Positions 1-9,368 of a stretch of DNA of 64,000 nucleotides are shown here, piece by piece. The notes beneath the pieces were generated by a model. It was not told where the DNA came from and searched no databases. It was given only the letters and a program-made list of their open reading frames with translations. The stretch's first letter is position 1. Each line of letters opens with the position of its first letter. A program made the position numbers and the translations under genes. The stretch is from Aliiglaciecola lipolytica E3 (GTDB taxonomy: Bacteria; Pseudomonadota; Gammaproteobacteria; Enterobacterales; Alteromonadaceae). The stretch covers positions 1 to 64,000 of the forward strand of contig NZ_BAEN01000023.1 in the NCBI RefSeq assembly GCF_000314975.1, given 5' to 3'.

Positions 1-4
1 CTCA

Positions 5-73
5 TTTTTGTAGGCGGGTGCTTTAGCCCTGTGGTGGTTAATAAGAGCCATGGTCTAAAGATCATGCTACAGG
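5..73. repeat. 69-bp dispersed repeat, copy A
   Basis: This copy aligns without gaps to 3471-3539, with scattered substitutions. The unit starts with TTTTGTAGG and ends with GCTACAGG, so its ends form a short TGTAG/CTACA inverted pair. Inside are a GC hairpin (GCGGG...CCCGC in the other copy) and a near-palindrome centred on TCTAAAGA. This is the build of a REP or miniature MITE-like element. The two copies lie outside the sulfatase pair. Confidence 0.75.
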
Positions 74-551
74 CGGATTTTGTGTTTTTTTGTTTGCAAT
101 TTGAGTCGACTAAAAATCCATTTATTAAGTGACTTTGAAGATAAGTACCTTGGCTTTTTCACTTCTATTGATCAATATAGATCTTCCGTTAGCTCGTAAA
201 ATGGAGTCTCATCAGAATTTGAACACCACCGGCTTTTTTAACTTTCCTAATGAGCATAGTCCAAATACTGAGAGATTTAGGTTCACAAACTTGTGAACTT
301 TTCCTGACGGCCTCAACAACTACTTAATCAAAGTACCAATCCAACGTTGTCTCTTTTGCTGGAATGCCCACACTAACCGGTAAAACGACTATAAATAAAT
401 ATCAAAATATAAAAATTTAGTACATAGGACATTTAGCATCTTTTTTATTACTTAAAATAGTTAGACATGTGGTGCTTAAAATATCACTTTTACGGTTTTG
501 GGAGTTTTATCCTGTCTTATAACGTATTAAAACTAAGTTTGAAAAGTTATT
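74..551. other. Non-coding region upstream of the sulfatases
   Basis: I see no convincing gene in this stretch. The one distinct structure is the palindrome at 279-300. The rest is AT-rich sequence that should hold the promoter of the sulfatase genes, but I could not fix -35/-10 boxes with confidence. The proposed GTG start at 552 has only a weak purine-rich stretch in front of it. Confidence 0.5.
279..302. other. Palindrome, possible terminator or operator
   Basis: Arms GTTCACAA (281-288) and TTGTGAAC (291-298) are perfectly complementary with a 2-nt centre. One G-T and one A-T pair extend the stem outward, and four T residues follow (299-302). The T run favours a terminator for a gene left of the window. 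The tiny loop is more typical of a protein-binding operator. Which is correct cannot be decided from sequence. Confidence 0.4.
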
Positions 552-1994
552 GTGAAGATACTCAATATATCATTGATTCAAGTACTTTGTCTTATCACGC
601 TTTGCTTTGTTGTTACGATTGATGCTAAAGAGCGCCCCAATGTAGTTATGGTTGTGGTTGATGACTTAGGTTGGGCTGATGTAGGTTACAATAATCCTGA
701 TAGTATTTTTAATACCCCCAATATTGATGAATTAGCTCGCAACAGTATGCATTTTACTAATGCCTATGCGGGAGCCGCAAATTGCGCTCCTAGCAGAGCG
801 GTATTGATGTCAGGGCAATACACTCCAAGACACGGAATTTATACTGTCTCGCCTGCTACTAGAGGGCACGAAAAAACACGTAAGTTAATCCCATCACAGA
901 ACAAAGACGTTCTTGATGATAACAATGTGACCTTGGCTGAAATGTTTAAAGCCAAGGGCTATCAAACAGGCCACTTTGGAAAATGGCATTTAGGAGAGGA
1001 CCCCAGTACTCAAGGCTTTGACCACAATGTAGCTGGCCATAAAAAAGGGCATCCTAAAACCTATTTTAGTCCTTATAATTTACCGTTTATAGAAAATGGC
1101 AGCAAAGGAGAATATTTAACTGATCGACTTACCACTGAAGTGGTGGATTGGATAACGCAAAACAAAGAAAAACCATTTTTTGCTTATGTGCCTTATTACT
1201 CTGTGCACACGCCTTTGCAAGCAATAGAAGAAGTTAAGCAGAAATATCTTAATCATCCTTTAGCCAGAAATGAAAAACATGCTACCTACGCCGCTATGGT
1301 TGAGATAATGGACAAAAATGTAGGACGTATTAGAGACACCTTAAGACAGCACAACCTAACTGAAAATACTTTGCTGATATTTACCTCTGACAACGGTGGT
1401 ATCCGCTCAATCTCTTATCAAGACCCATTACGTGCTGGAAAAGGTAGTTATTACGAAGGCGGCATACGCGTGCCTTTGTTGGTGTCTTGGCCAACAAAAG
1501 TTAAACCTGGCACCAATCATACGCCTACTATCAATGCTGATTTTTACCCAACCTTTGGCAATGTTTTAAAGGTGAGTAAGCTACCGCAAACGCTAGACGG
1601 AGAAGACTTATCCCCCCTGTTGTTTGAACAGGGAACGTTGCCAGAGCGCGCCCTCTTTTGGCATTTTCCTATTTATTTACAAGCCTATAATGTAAAAGCA
1701 GACCAAAGCCAAGATCCTTTGTTTCGAACCAGACCAGGATCGGCTATGCGTCGAGGAAAGTGGAAACTAATCCATTATTTCGAAGAAGATGAATATGAAC
1801 TTTATGATCTTAAAAATGATCTGGGTGAGCATGTTAACTTTGCTTCTTATCTTCCTGATATAGTTAAAACAATGAGCAGTGAATTAAAACAGTGGCAAAC
1901 GCGCATTAAAGCTCCTATTCCAACGCAGAAAAACGTTCAATACGACAGAGAGTTTGAATTGAAAAAAATGCAAAGTCGGCTGCTCGCCCAATGA
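552..1994 (+). CDS. Secreted formylglycine-dependent sulfatase
   Basis: A 480-residue sulfatase of the S1/alkaline-phosphatase fold that hydrolyses sulfate esters, here probably on an algal polysaccharide. An N-terminal signal peptide (about residues 1-25) is followed by the metal-binding VVDDLGW strand (Asp37, Asp38). The CAPSR motif (Cys78) is the CxPSR signature in which Cys is converted to formylglycine. Later blocks GHFGKWHLG and FTSDNGG supply further conserved active-site residues. It starts with GTG. Its last 4 bases overlap the next sulfatase, so the two are translationally coupled. A maturase (anSME) is not in the window and must act in trans. The exact substrate cannot be read from sequence; the neighbouring GH78 enzyme suggests sulfated rhamnose or a linked sugar. 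Confidence 0.93.
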   Translation: MKILNISLIQVLCLITLCFVVTIDAKERPNVVMVVVDDLGWADVGYNNPDSIFNTPNIDELARNSMHFTNAYAGAANCAPSRAVLMSGQYTPRHGIYTVSPATRGHEKTRKLIPSQNKDVLDDNNVTLAEMFKAKGYQTGHFGKWHLGEDPSTQGFDHNVAGHKKGHPKTYFSPYNLPFIENGSKGEYLTDRLTTEVVDWITQNKEKPFFAYVPYYSVHTPLQAIEEVKQKYLNHPLARNEKHATYAAMVEIMDKNVGRIRDTLRQHNLTENTLLIFTSDNGGIRSISYQDPLRAGKGSYYEGGIRVPLLVSWPTKVKPGTNHTPTINADFYPTFGNVLKVSKLPQTLDGEDLSPLLFEQGTLPERALFWHFPIYLQAYNVKADQSQDPLFRTRPGSAMRRGKWKLIHYFEEDEYELYDLKNDLGEHVNFASYLPDIVKTMSSELKQWQTRIKAPIPTQKNVQYDREFELKKMQSRLLAQ

Positions 1995-3415
1995 TTGATT
2001 TAAGGTGTTTTAAAACAGTAACCACATTAATAAGTGGCATACTTTTGATTCTGAATTGCCATGCATCACTGGCAAATAGTGATAATTCGAAACCGAATAT
2101 CCTGCTGATTTTAGTGGATGATTTGGGTTGGCGGGATGTTGGAGCTTACGGCAGTGATTATTATCAAACACCTAATATAGACAGTATAGCCGCAGCGGGG
2201 TTGAAATTTAATCAAGCGTATACGGCGGCGCACATTTGCTCACCAACCCGAGCAAGCTTGTTGACTGGCAAACACCCGGCACGTTTAAACATTACGGACT
2301 GGATCCCAGGTTGGTCTTATCCACATGAAAAATTAGCTGTGCCTAATTGGAACACCGATGGCTTACCAGCTAGCGAAGAAACCATAGGCGAAATGCTACA
2401 ACAGCGAGGATACAGCACGGCGTGGATAGGCAAATGGCATGTGCGAGGCTTGCAGGCGTTTTCAAATCAACCCTTAAAAGGCGAAGACTACAAGAGCCAT
2501 AATGGAGCGCAATATCATGGTTTTGACTATGGCCATCAAGACTTCAGTTTGAATGGTAAATTTAGTGGTGCTGATCCTAAAGGTGTGATGGCTTTAACAA
2601 AGCAAACCATTGAATTTATAACTAAAGCAGAACAAAAAAAGCAGCCTTGGTTTGCTGCTATATCGCATTATTCCGTGCATACCCCGCTGCATTTTACTGA
2701 GCGTGAAAAACAACGTTATTTGCAACAAGACAGGGTGGGGTTAGCACAACAAAACCCCGAGTATGCTGCAATGGTCGCTTCGTTAGATGAAAGTGTGGGT
2801 ACTTTACTAAACCATTTAACTAGCAACAATTTAACTCACAATACGTTGATCTTGTTTTACTCAGATAACGGTGGCTTAGATAAAAACGACACCGGCTTTC
2901 CCACTAACAATGCCCCACTTCGAAATGGTAAAGCAACCCTTTACGAAGGTGGCATAAGGGTGCCATTTATTGCTTCATGGCCCGGGAAAATAGCAGCCGG
3001 CAGCGAATCCAATGAAATGATAACCTCAACCGACTTTTATCCGACCCTAGCCAAACTTGTGGGCAGCAAAAAACTACCAAACGAGCTAGACGGTAAAGAT
3101 TTCAGCTCGGTATTGTTTAATCAAGATCAGTTAAAACGTGACAGCCTTTATTGGCATTATCCTCACTATCACCGTCAAGGTGGTCCGGCCGGAGCTATTC
3201 GCAAAGGTGACTATAAGTTAATTGAATATTTTGATGATGGCAGGCTCGAACTCTATAACCTGAATGAAGACTTGGGCGAACAAGTAAATCTTGCTGCACA
3301 GCAACCAGAAAAAGTGGCTGAATTGTTACACCAGCTTTCGGTGTGGCGAAAATCGGTTGGTGCTCAAATGATGCAAGCCAACCCCAAATATGATCCACAG
3401 CAAGCCAAGTTTTAA
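1991..3415 (+). CDS. Secreted formylglycine-dependent sulfatase, second copy
   Basis: A 474-residue arylsulfatase-like enzyme of the same fold as its upstream neighbour but clearly diverged. It has a signal peptide (about residues 1-28), the LVDDLGWRDVG metal strand, and CSPTR with Cys83 as the formylglycine precursor. AWIGKWHV and FYSDNGG follow. The N-terminal region resembles arylsulfatase A-type sulfatases. Its ATG lies in an ATGA overlap with the preceding stop, so it is cotranscribed. Two different sulfatases side by side usually mean two sulfate positions, or endo and exo activity, on one glycan; that is an inference. No terminator follows. The 69-bp repeat begins 56 bases after the stop. 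Confidence 0.93.
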   Translation: MIDLRCFKTVTTLISGILLILNCHASLANSDNSKPNILLILVDDLGWRDVGAYGSDYYQTPNIDSIAAAGLKFNQAYTAAHICSPTRASLLTGKHPARLNITDWIPGWSYPHEKLAVPNWNTDGLPASEETIGEMLQQRGYSTAWIGKWHVRGLQAFSNQPLKGEDYKSHNGAQYHGFDYGHQDFSLNGKFSGADPKGVMALTKQTIEFITKAEQKKQPWFAAISHYSVHTPLHFTEREKQRYLQQDRVGLAQQNPEYAAMVASLDESVGTLLNHLTSNNLTHNTLILFYSDNGGLDKNDTGFPTNNAPLRNGKATLYEGGIRVPFIASWPGKIAAGSESNEMITSTDFYPTLAKLVGSKKLPNELDGKDFSSVLFNQDQLKRDSLYWHYPHYHRQGGPAGAIRKGDYKLIEYFDDGRLELYNLNEDLGEQVNLAAQQPEKVAELLHQLSVWRKSVGAQMMQANPKYDPQQAKF

Positions 3416-3470
3416 GTTGGTTTTTTGTACCTGAAATTTGAGGTGGCTTCTGTTAACCATGAAGTGCCAA

Positions 3471-3539
3471 TTTTTGTAGGCGGGTGCTTTAGCCCCGCGG
3501 TAGTACATTGAAGCCATGCTCTAAAGACCATGCTACAGG
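3471..3539. repeat. 69-bp dispersed repeat, copy B
   Basis: This is the same unit and orientation as at 5-73, same length and no gaps. Here the GC hairpin is clearer (GCGGG pairs with CCCGC around TGCTTTAGC) and the second near-palindrome reads CATGCTCTAAAGACCATG. It sits in the 329-base gap between the sulfatase pair and the rhamnosidase gene. The rest of that gap holds no gene that I can see. Confidence 0.75.
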
Positions 3540-3744
3540 TAGCGTTGTAGTTTTGTACCTGAATTTTATTGACTCTTTTAGTTGCTCTACAGATTAATTT
3601 TACTTTTTAATCGTGTACTAATGTTATAGAACAAAGAGATGTTCAATTTCTGACTTTTCAGACTGTCATGACAGACATACATTTAATGCAATGAGTTTAA
3701 AAATTGAGCAGCATAGAGTATAGAGCGACCATAGGGTATTTAGG

Positions 3745-5931
3745 ATGAAAAAACGCAGTGTATTGTTGGCTATTGCACTATTGGGGAGTGGAATTCAACT
3801 AAGTCTGGCCTCAATTAAGCCAATAGGTTTAACCACAGAATATATACGCAATACCAATGATGTGAAAATTGCTGACCCTGTTCCAGAATACAGTTGGCAA
3901 GTACCTTTACAAGCGCAGAACCAAAGTGCTTATCAAGTGTTGGTGTCCAGTAATAAAGAGACTCTGTACAAGGATGTGGGAGACGTGTGGGATAGTCAAA
4001 AAGTTGATTCATCAGTCAATATCAATATTGAGCATGGGGGGCCACGTTTAAATAAAAATACACGCTATTTTTGGAAAGTGAGAATTTGGGATAAGTTCAA
4101 TAACCCTAGTTTGTATTCTGAGATCCAATCTTTTCAAACGGGTAACTTTGACGGTTATCTTTCAACTAAAAATAGTATCGAAACTCAACTCATTAGGCCT
4201 TCAGAATTTATCCAATTATCTGAAGGGCATTACTTTATGGATTTTGGCAAAGATGCTTTTGCGACATTTGAGTTAACTTACCATGCCAGCAAACAAGAAA
4301 CTCTCATTATCCATTTAGGTGAAAAGCTCAAACAAGGGCGGCTCGACACTCAACCTGGTGGAACCATTCGATATCAGAAAATTGAATTACCGGTGACCCC
4401 AAAGCAAAGTGTTTATGTAATCCAACCAAACTTGTATAAGCGACATGCAAAAGAAGAGGCTATCCCAGTGCCTGAACAAGCTGGAGTCGATGGCCTGTTA
4501 CCTTTTCGTTATGTGGAAATAGAAAATGTAACTCAAGATATTACTGCTGAAGATGTAAGGCAAAGAGCCATATTCCATTATTTTGAGGATAAGCAAAGTG
4601 CATTTAGTAGTTCCGACAGGGTGTTAAATGCAGTATGGGATTTAAGTAAGTACAGCATAAAAGCGACATCCGCGTTTGGAGTGTATGTCGACGGTGAAAG
4701 GGAACGTATTCCATACGAAGCAGATGCGTATATTAATCAGCTTAGTCATTATAGTGTTGATGCTGAATATGCTATGGCAAAACAAACCATTGAGCATTTT
4801 ATGCAAAATCCTACCTGGCCTACGGAATGGTTATTACATACTGCGCTGCTCGTCTATCAAGACTATTATCACACCGGTGATACAGAACTTATTGCCGCAT
4901 ACTATGACAAGCTAAAAGATAAAACGTTAATGGAACTCAGCCGAACCGATGGTTTAATTAGCTCTAAATCACCACTGGTCACCGATAAGTTTATGCGTAA
5001 GCTTGGCTTTAAAAATCCAAAAAAACGGATAAAAGATATTGTCGATTGGCCACCCGCGCAAAAAGATACAGGTTGGTCGTTGGCGACAGAAAACGGCGAA
5101 CGTGATGGATATGACATGGTGCCAGTGAATACTGTGGTTAACAGTTTCTTTTACCAAAATATGGTGGTTATGACGGAGATGGCAACCGTATTAGGTAAAT
5201 TAGAGGATGCAACACAATTTAGTCAGTTAGCCAAGCAAGTCAAACAATCAATTAATCAAAAGCTATTTGATCAAACCAGAGGCGTTTATCTCGATGGCGA
5301 AGGCTCGACACATGCTTCACTTCACGCCAACATGTTGCCTCTAGCATTTGACCTAGTTCCTGAAGAACATATCCCTAGTGTAGTCGAGTTTATAAAATCA
5401 CGCGGGATGGCATGCAGTGTTTATGGCGCACAATATTTATTAGAAGGCTTATACAAAGCGGGAGCAGCACAATATGGGTTAGATTTGATGCGTGCGACCG
5501 ATGATCGCAGTTGGTACAACATGATAAAGGTGGGCTCTACCATTACAATGGAAGCTTGGGATATGAAATATAAACCCAATTCTGATTGGAACCATGCTTG
5601 GGGAGCTGCGCCTGCCAATATTGTTGCACGCTATTTATGGGGAATACAGCCAAAAACGCCAGGCTTTACTCATATTACTATTCGTCCACAAATGGCTGAT
5701 TTAGCGCACAGTGAGATTGAAATGCCGACTCTGCTCGGAAAAATAAAAGGGCGTTATCTGCGTGAAAGCACAGGGCGAAAAACATTTGAATTAGAAATTC
5801 CAGCGAATACTACAGCCGAATTTATTTTCGATAAGAGTCAATTAAAGTCAATAAGTCTAAACGGTAAACAAGTGAATCTTGTCGATCCTGTCATGTTAAG
5901 TCCAGGAGCTAACGAGATTATTGTTGAATAG
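3745..5931 (+). CDS. Secreted GH78-like alpha-L-rhamnosidase
   Basis: A 728-residue glycoside hydrolase expected to release terminal alpha-L-rhamnose in the periplasm or outside the cell. It has a signal peptide (1-22). An N-terminal beta domain of bacterial rhamnosidases follows (residues about 45-135, ending in the typical RYFWKVRIWD), then a middle domain and the (alpha/alpha)6 catalytic barrel from about 285. DGERER (316-321), carrying the presumed general acid, is followed by IPYEADAYINQ. TMEAWD and the HAWGAAP/ARYLWGIQP block are also family hallmarks, and a C-terminal beta domain closes the protein. It is shorter than classical GH78 enzymes of about 900 residues. With two sulfatases upstream, a ulvan-like substrate is likely but inferred. 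ATG start with a GG-rich leader. Confidence 0.88.
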   Translation: MKKRSVLLAIALLGSGIQLSLASIKPIGLTTEYIRNTNDVKIADPVPEYSWQVPLQAQNQSAYQVLVSSNKETLYKDVGDVWDSQKVDSSVNINIEHGGPRLNKNTRYFWKVRIWDKFNNPSLYSEIQSFQTGNFDGYLSTKNSIETQLIRPSEFIQLSEGHYFMDFGKDAFATFELTYHASKQETLIIHLGEKLKQGRLDTQPGGTIRYQKIELPVTPKQSVYVIQPNLYKRHAKEEAIPVPEQAGVDGLLPFRYVEIENVTQDITAEDVRQRAIFHYFEDKQSAFSSSDRVLNAVWDLSKYSIKATSAFGVYVDGERERIPYEADAYINQLSHYSVDAEYAMAKQTIEHFMQNPTWPTEWLLHTALLVYQDYYHTGDTELIAAYYDKLKDKTLMELSRTDGLISSKSPLVTDKFMRKLGFKNPKKRIKDIVDWPPAQKDTGWSLATENGERDGYDMVPVNTVVNSFFYQNMVVMTEMATVLGKLEDATQFSQLAKQVKQSINQKLFDQTRGVYLDGEGSTHASLHANMLPLAFDLVPEEHIPSVVEFIKSRGMACSVYGAQYLLEGLYKAGAAQYGLDLMRATDDRSWYNMIKVGSTITMEAWDMKYKPNSDWNHAWGAAPANIVARYLWGIQPKTPGFTHITIRPQMADLAHSEIEMPTLLGKIKGRYLRESTGRKTFELEIPANTTAEFIFDKSQLKSISLNGKQVNLVDPVMLSPGANEIIVE

Positions 5932-6057
5932 TGAAATGAGCGACAAGGACGTCCTCTTTTCAACTACTTTTTCATCTACGTAAAGCCAACTGCCTAGTCT
6001 CAACTAATGTCACAGATAAATGTAACAAATGTAAAAGTACTATTCTTTTATGCGAAA

Positions 6058-6076
6058 GTTAATGAGAATGCTTCTT
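6058..6076. promoter_or_regulatory. Candidate Fur box
   Basis: The 19-mer beginning GTTAATGAGAATG matches 13 of 19 positions of the Fur consensus GATAATGATAATCATTATC. It lies 33 bases before the TonB receptor start. Iron control fits the receptor type and the PepSY partner. The match is imperfect and binding is not shown. Confidence 0.5.
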
Positions 6077-6108
6077 GTTTGTAATAACTGTGTTCATTAG
6101 GGATTTTC

Positions 6109-8145
6109 GTGAAAAAAATAGTATTTCTCGGTGCGTTTTGTACCTTATCAAGTGCGTTGTCATATGCCGAAACTTCGAAAGAAGAAGTTACATCAGTAGA
6201 AAAAATATCGGTTGTAGGTGCAGCTACTAATCTGAGTATTACCGCAGAAGATATTGAGCAATATCAAGCCAATGATCTTGCAGATATATTTCGCTCTTCT
6301 CCTTCAGTTAGTGTTGGCGGTTCGGTGGGCGTTGCACAAAAAATATATGTTCGTGGTTTAGAAGATGCGTATTTAAACGTCACTGTCGATGGCGCACAGC
6401 AAACCTCTACGTTGTTTCATCATATTGGACGTGTCACAGTTGATCCTGATTTATTGCAACAAATTGATGTTCAGGCAGGAGCTGGAGAGGCGACCAGTGG
6501 CCCAGGGGCAATAGGCGGAGCTATTCGGTTTAAAACTAAAGATGCTCACGATCTATTATCTGATAATGAGCAATTCGGTGGCCGAGTTAAAGCCAATTAT
6601 TTTTCAAACGACGGTACTCGTTATAGTGCTAGCTTATACGGAAAACTGAGTGATACTTGGGGTATCTTGGGCTACTACAGCACAATTGACCGTGACAATA
6701 TGGAAGATGGAAATGGTGACGAAATTTATGGTACCGCTGCTGATCAAGATCTACTCTTTGTTAAGGCAAGTGGTGACATCGCAGAAAATCATTATTTGTC
6801 GTTAAGCGTAGAACAACGAGATGAAAAAGGGGAGTTTTCAGCACGACCAAATTGGATCGTTTTGGAGGGTGCATTACTTTATCCCAGTGAAGCACAGCGC
6901 GATACATACGTAGCAAATTATCGTTTTTCACACAATGCATTGGTTGACCTAGAAGCTACCGCTTATCAAACTAATTCATCTTTCCGTGGTGGGCGATTTG
7001 ATTACCTTGCGGAAATAGATACTTATGGTTTTGATATTCGCAATACGAGCGAAACAGGACTACATAAATTTGTATATGGTGTTGATTATCGTAGTGATGA
7101 AGTATCCAGCGGCCCTGGTGAAGATGCAACTGAACATACCGAAGAAGGTAGTGTACTAGGTATTTATGCACAAGGTTATACTGATATTACTCCTGAATTA
7201 TTACTCAGCTACGGTGTCCGTTATGATGACTATGATTTTCAGCAAATTATTCTGCTTGATGAATATTATGGGACGCCAGTGACAGATAGTGCGGCTTCCT
7301 TAAATGACTCTGAATTCAGTTTTAATCTAGGTGCTGCTTACGACCTAAATGAAGCATGGACACTTGGTTTAGGCTACGCTCAAGCCGCTCGGGGCAAACA
7401 AATTGGTGACGGATTTACTATCGATGGTTACCTTTACGACGGCTCTGATGTACCTGTGGTTGCCGATGATTTGGTACCCGAAACAGTGGAAAATATCGAG
7501 GCTTCAATTACATATAGTGCCAATAACCTGAATGCTAAATTGAGCATATACGATTCTTCAATAGACAATGTCATTTTTGAAGGATATGAAGGCAACTCCG
7601 TATTCAATAATATAGGCTCTCTAGACTCGCAGGGTGTTGAGTTTGATGTTGCTTATAATTGGAACGATTTTGATATCTTTTTCGGGTTTTCCAGTGCAGA
7701 TACAGAGCTTAATCCTAGAGACGGTCTTTACGATCAACAATATTCGTCTATTGATATTAATGGTTATGAATTTGTTGGTTTAGGGAATAGTCGCGGTAAC
7801 ACTTGGGTTTTAGGTGTTGATTACGATATTAATACAGATGCTAGTGTTGGTTTCAGTGTTACTAAAGTCGATTCGATTGACATCGATACAATGCATCAAG
7901 CCGTAGATCTAGGTTGGACTGATTCTTTGTATCGTTTACACAAACCAGGCTACACCACAGTGGATCTGTATGGAAAATGGTATATTTCCGATAATTTGTT
8001 AGTCAACGTGGCTGTTACCAATTTATTTAATGAGCATTACCTTGACCACTCAAGTGTCGGCGACTATAGCGAAGTATTTGCTTCTGTGGTTGGTCCCTAT
8101 GAAGCCGGTAGAGATATAAAAGTGTCTGTGTCCTACAACTTTTAA
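6109..8145 (+). CDS. TonB-dependent receptor, siderophore/heme type
   Basis: A 678-residue outer-membrane active transporter powered by TonB. It has a signal peptide (1-21), a TonB-box-like segment near EKISVVGA, and a plug domain (about 45-150) containing YVRGLEDAYLNVTVDGA and the GPGAIGGAIRF block. A 22-strand beta-barrel ends in the classic terminal Phe (VSVSYNF). The plug wording resembles heme/hemoglobin and catecholate-siderophore receptors rather than sugar receptors. GTG start. The next gene begins 20 bases after its stop, so they form one unit. The Fur-like site upstream and the PepSY partner point to iron or iron-chelate uptake. The ligand is not identifiable from sequence alone. 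Confidence 0.88.
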   Translation: MKKIVFLGAFCTLSSALSYAETSKEEVTSVEKISVVGAATNLSITAEDIEQYQANDLADIFRSSPSVSVGGSVGVAQKIYVRGLEDAYLNVTVDGAQQTSTLFHHIGRVTVDPDLLQQIDVQAGAGEATSGPGAIGGAIRFKTKDAHDLLSDNEQFGGRVKANYFSNDGTRYSASLYGKLSDTWGILGYYSTIDRDNMEDGNGDEIYGTAADQDLLFVKASGDIAENHYLSLSVEQRDEKGEFSARPNWIVLEGALLYPSEAQRDTYVANYRFSHNALVDLEATAYQTNSSFRGGRFDYLAEIDTYGFDIRNTSETGLHKFVYGVDYRSDEVSSGPGEDATEHTEEGSVLGIYAQGYTDITPELLLSYGVRYDDYDFQQIILLDEYYGTPVTDSAASLNDSEFSFNLGAAYDLNEAWTLGLGYAQAARGKQIGDGFTIDGYLYDGSDVPVVADDLVPETVENIEASITYSANNLNAKLSIYDSSIDNVIFEGYEGNSVFNNIGSLDSQGVEFDVAYNWNDFDIFFGFSSADTELNPRDGLYDQQYSSIDINGYEFVGLGNSRGNTWVLGVDYDINTDASVGFSVTKVDSIDIDTMHQAVDLGWTDSLYRLHKPGYTTVDLYGKWYISDNLLVNVAVTNLFNEHYLDHSSVGDYSEVFASVVGPYEAGRDIKVSVSYNF

Positions 8146-8165
8146 ACCCTTTTAGATAATTCATT

Positions 8166-9317
8166 ATGGGTTTAAAAACATTTAAAAGATGGGTCTTTTG
8201 GGCTCATCTTATCACTGGGTTAGTGGCAGGCATTTTTGTGTTTTGTATGTCGTTTAGTGGTGTTTTGTTGACTTATGAACGGCAAATCAAAGAACTAAGT
8301 GAAATGCGCTATACCGTTACACCGAGCCCAGCTTCAAGCAGAATTAGCACAGATCAAGTGGTAGAAATTTTGCAGCAACTGCAGCCGGATGAACCCCACA
8401 TTTATATACGTTGGGTTAATCGTGAAGGCGCTGCTATCCCAGCATGGGCAGGCAAAAATAGTTATTTACTTCATCCCTACAGCGGAGAAGTTTTGCGCTA
8501 TGGAGAAGGCGTTGCTGCCGACTTTTTTCATATAGTAACCGATTTTCATCGGTATTTGGCCTTTGCAGGTGAATATCGAGTTATCGGTAAAAATATCACA
8601 GCCTACTCCAATTTGGTGTTTTTGTTTTTATTAGTGAGTGGCTTGTACCTCTGGTTACCAAAACGTTTCAACCGAAAGGCTATTAAACAGTATTTGCTAT
8701 TACCTAGTCGTTATCTAAATACACAACACCGTAATCGACAATGGCATTTAGTTTTTGGTATCTGGTGTTTACCTATTTTGTTTGTTGTTGCTTTAACGGC
8801 CACCATCTTTCACTTTTCTTGGGCAAATACAGCGCTATACGGTTTTTTTGGAGAAAGTGTACCTGAGCGCGAAAGCCATCAAGAAGTGACAAGTTTAGAC
8901 GCAGATATTATTCCCTATGAAAGGTTGTTCATTGACGCTAAACAACATGCTAATAACAACGGATACCAAGATTGGTACTCAATGTGGCTGGAAATCGGCG
9001 ATAGCGAACATGAAGCTCGATTTTATATAGATAAAAGCATAGGGCATAGGCAAGAACTTGCGTATTCTTTGTTTTTTGATACCCGAAATGGCGAAGTATC
9101 GAAGGTGTTAAGAAAACAAGATTGGTCTCGAGGCGGCCAAGCTTGGGGGACTGCACGGTTCTTACATACAGGAGAGTATTTTGGTGTTGTGGGCCAGACC
9201 ATCGCTGGTATTGCTTCACTTATTGCTTGCCTGCTTGTATACACAGGCGTGGTTCTCGCTTGGAGAAGACTAATTACCACTCCTTTGCAACGCAAGGAAC
9301 TTGCCGATAAAGCCTAA
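8166..9317 (+). CDS. PepSY-associated TM protein (PiuB-like iron-regulated reductase family)
   Basis: A 383-residue inner-membrane protein with the first helix at about residues 8-36 (WAHLITGLVAGIFVFCMSFSGVLLTYERQ). A periplasmic PepSY-type region follows, then helices near 145-165, 193-215 and 340-367, and a short basic tail. This is the PepSY_TM/PiuB architecture often coded beside siderophore receptors and thought to reduce or handle ferric chelates at the inner membrane. Conserved His residues in and near the helices (for example WAHLITG) would suit heme binding. It is cotranscribed with the receptor. Biochemical function in this family is poorly proven, so the role rests mainly on context. 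Confidence 0.82.
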   Translation: MGLKTFKRWVFWAHLITGLVAGIFVFCMSFSGVLLTYERQIKELSEMRYTVTPSPASSRISTDQVVEILQQLQPDEPHIYIRWVNREGAAIPAWAGKNSYLLHPYSGEVLRYGEGVAADFFHIVTDFHRYLAFAGEYRVIGKNITAYSNLVFLFLLVSGLYLWLPKRFNRKAIKQYLLLPSRYLNTQHRNRQWHLVFGIWCLPILFVVALTATIFHFSWANTALYGFFGESVPERESHQEVTSLDADIIPYERLFIDAKQHANNNGYQDWYSMWLEIGDSEHEARFYIDKSIGHRQELAYSLFFDTRNGEVSKVLRKQDWSRGGQAWGTARFLHTGEYFGVVGQTIAGIASLIACLLVYTGVVLAWRRLITTPLQRKELADKA

Positions 9318-9329
9318 ACAATATCGAAT

Positions 9330-9354
9330 CGGTAGCAGTAAAATGCTGCTACCG
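9330..9354. terminator. Bidirectional stem-loop terminator
   Basis: Perfect 9-bp arms CGGTAGCAG (9330-9338) and CTGCTACCG (9346-9354) enclose a 7-base loop. It sits between convergent genes, the PepSY protein on plus and the histidine kinase on minus. T residues follow on the plus strand, so it can serve both. Confidence 0.7.
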
Positions 9355-9368
9355 TTTACCTATTGAGG

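Noticed and set aside
5946-5955. AGGACGTCCT palindrome with following CTTTT after the rhamnosidase gene
   Set aside because: There is no loop and only a 10-base self-complement, so a terminator cannot form well. It was not annotated.
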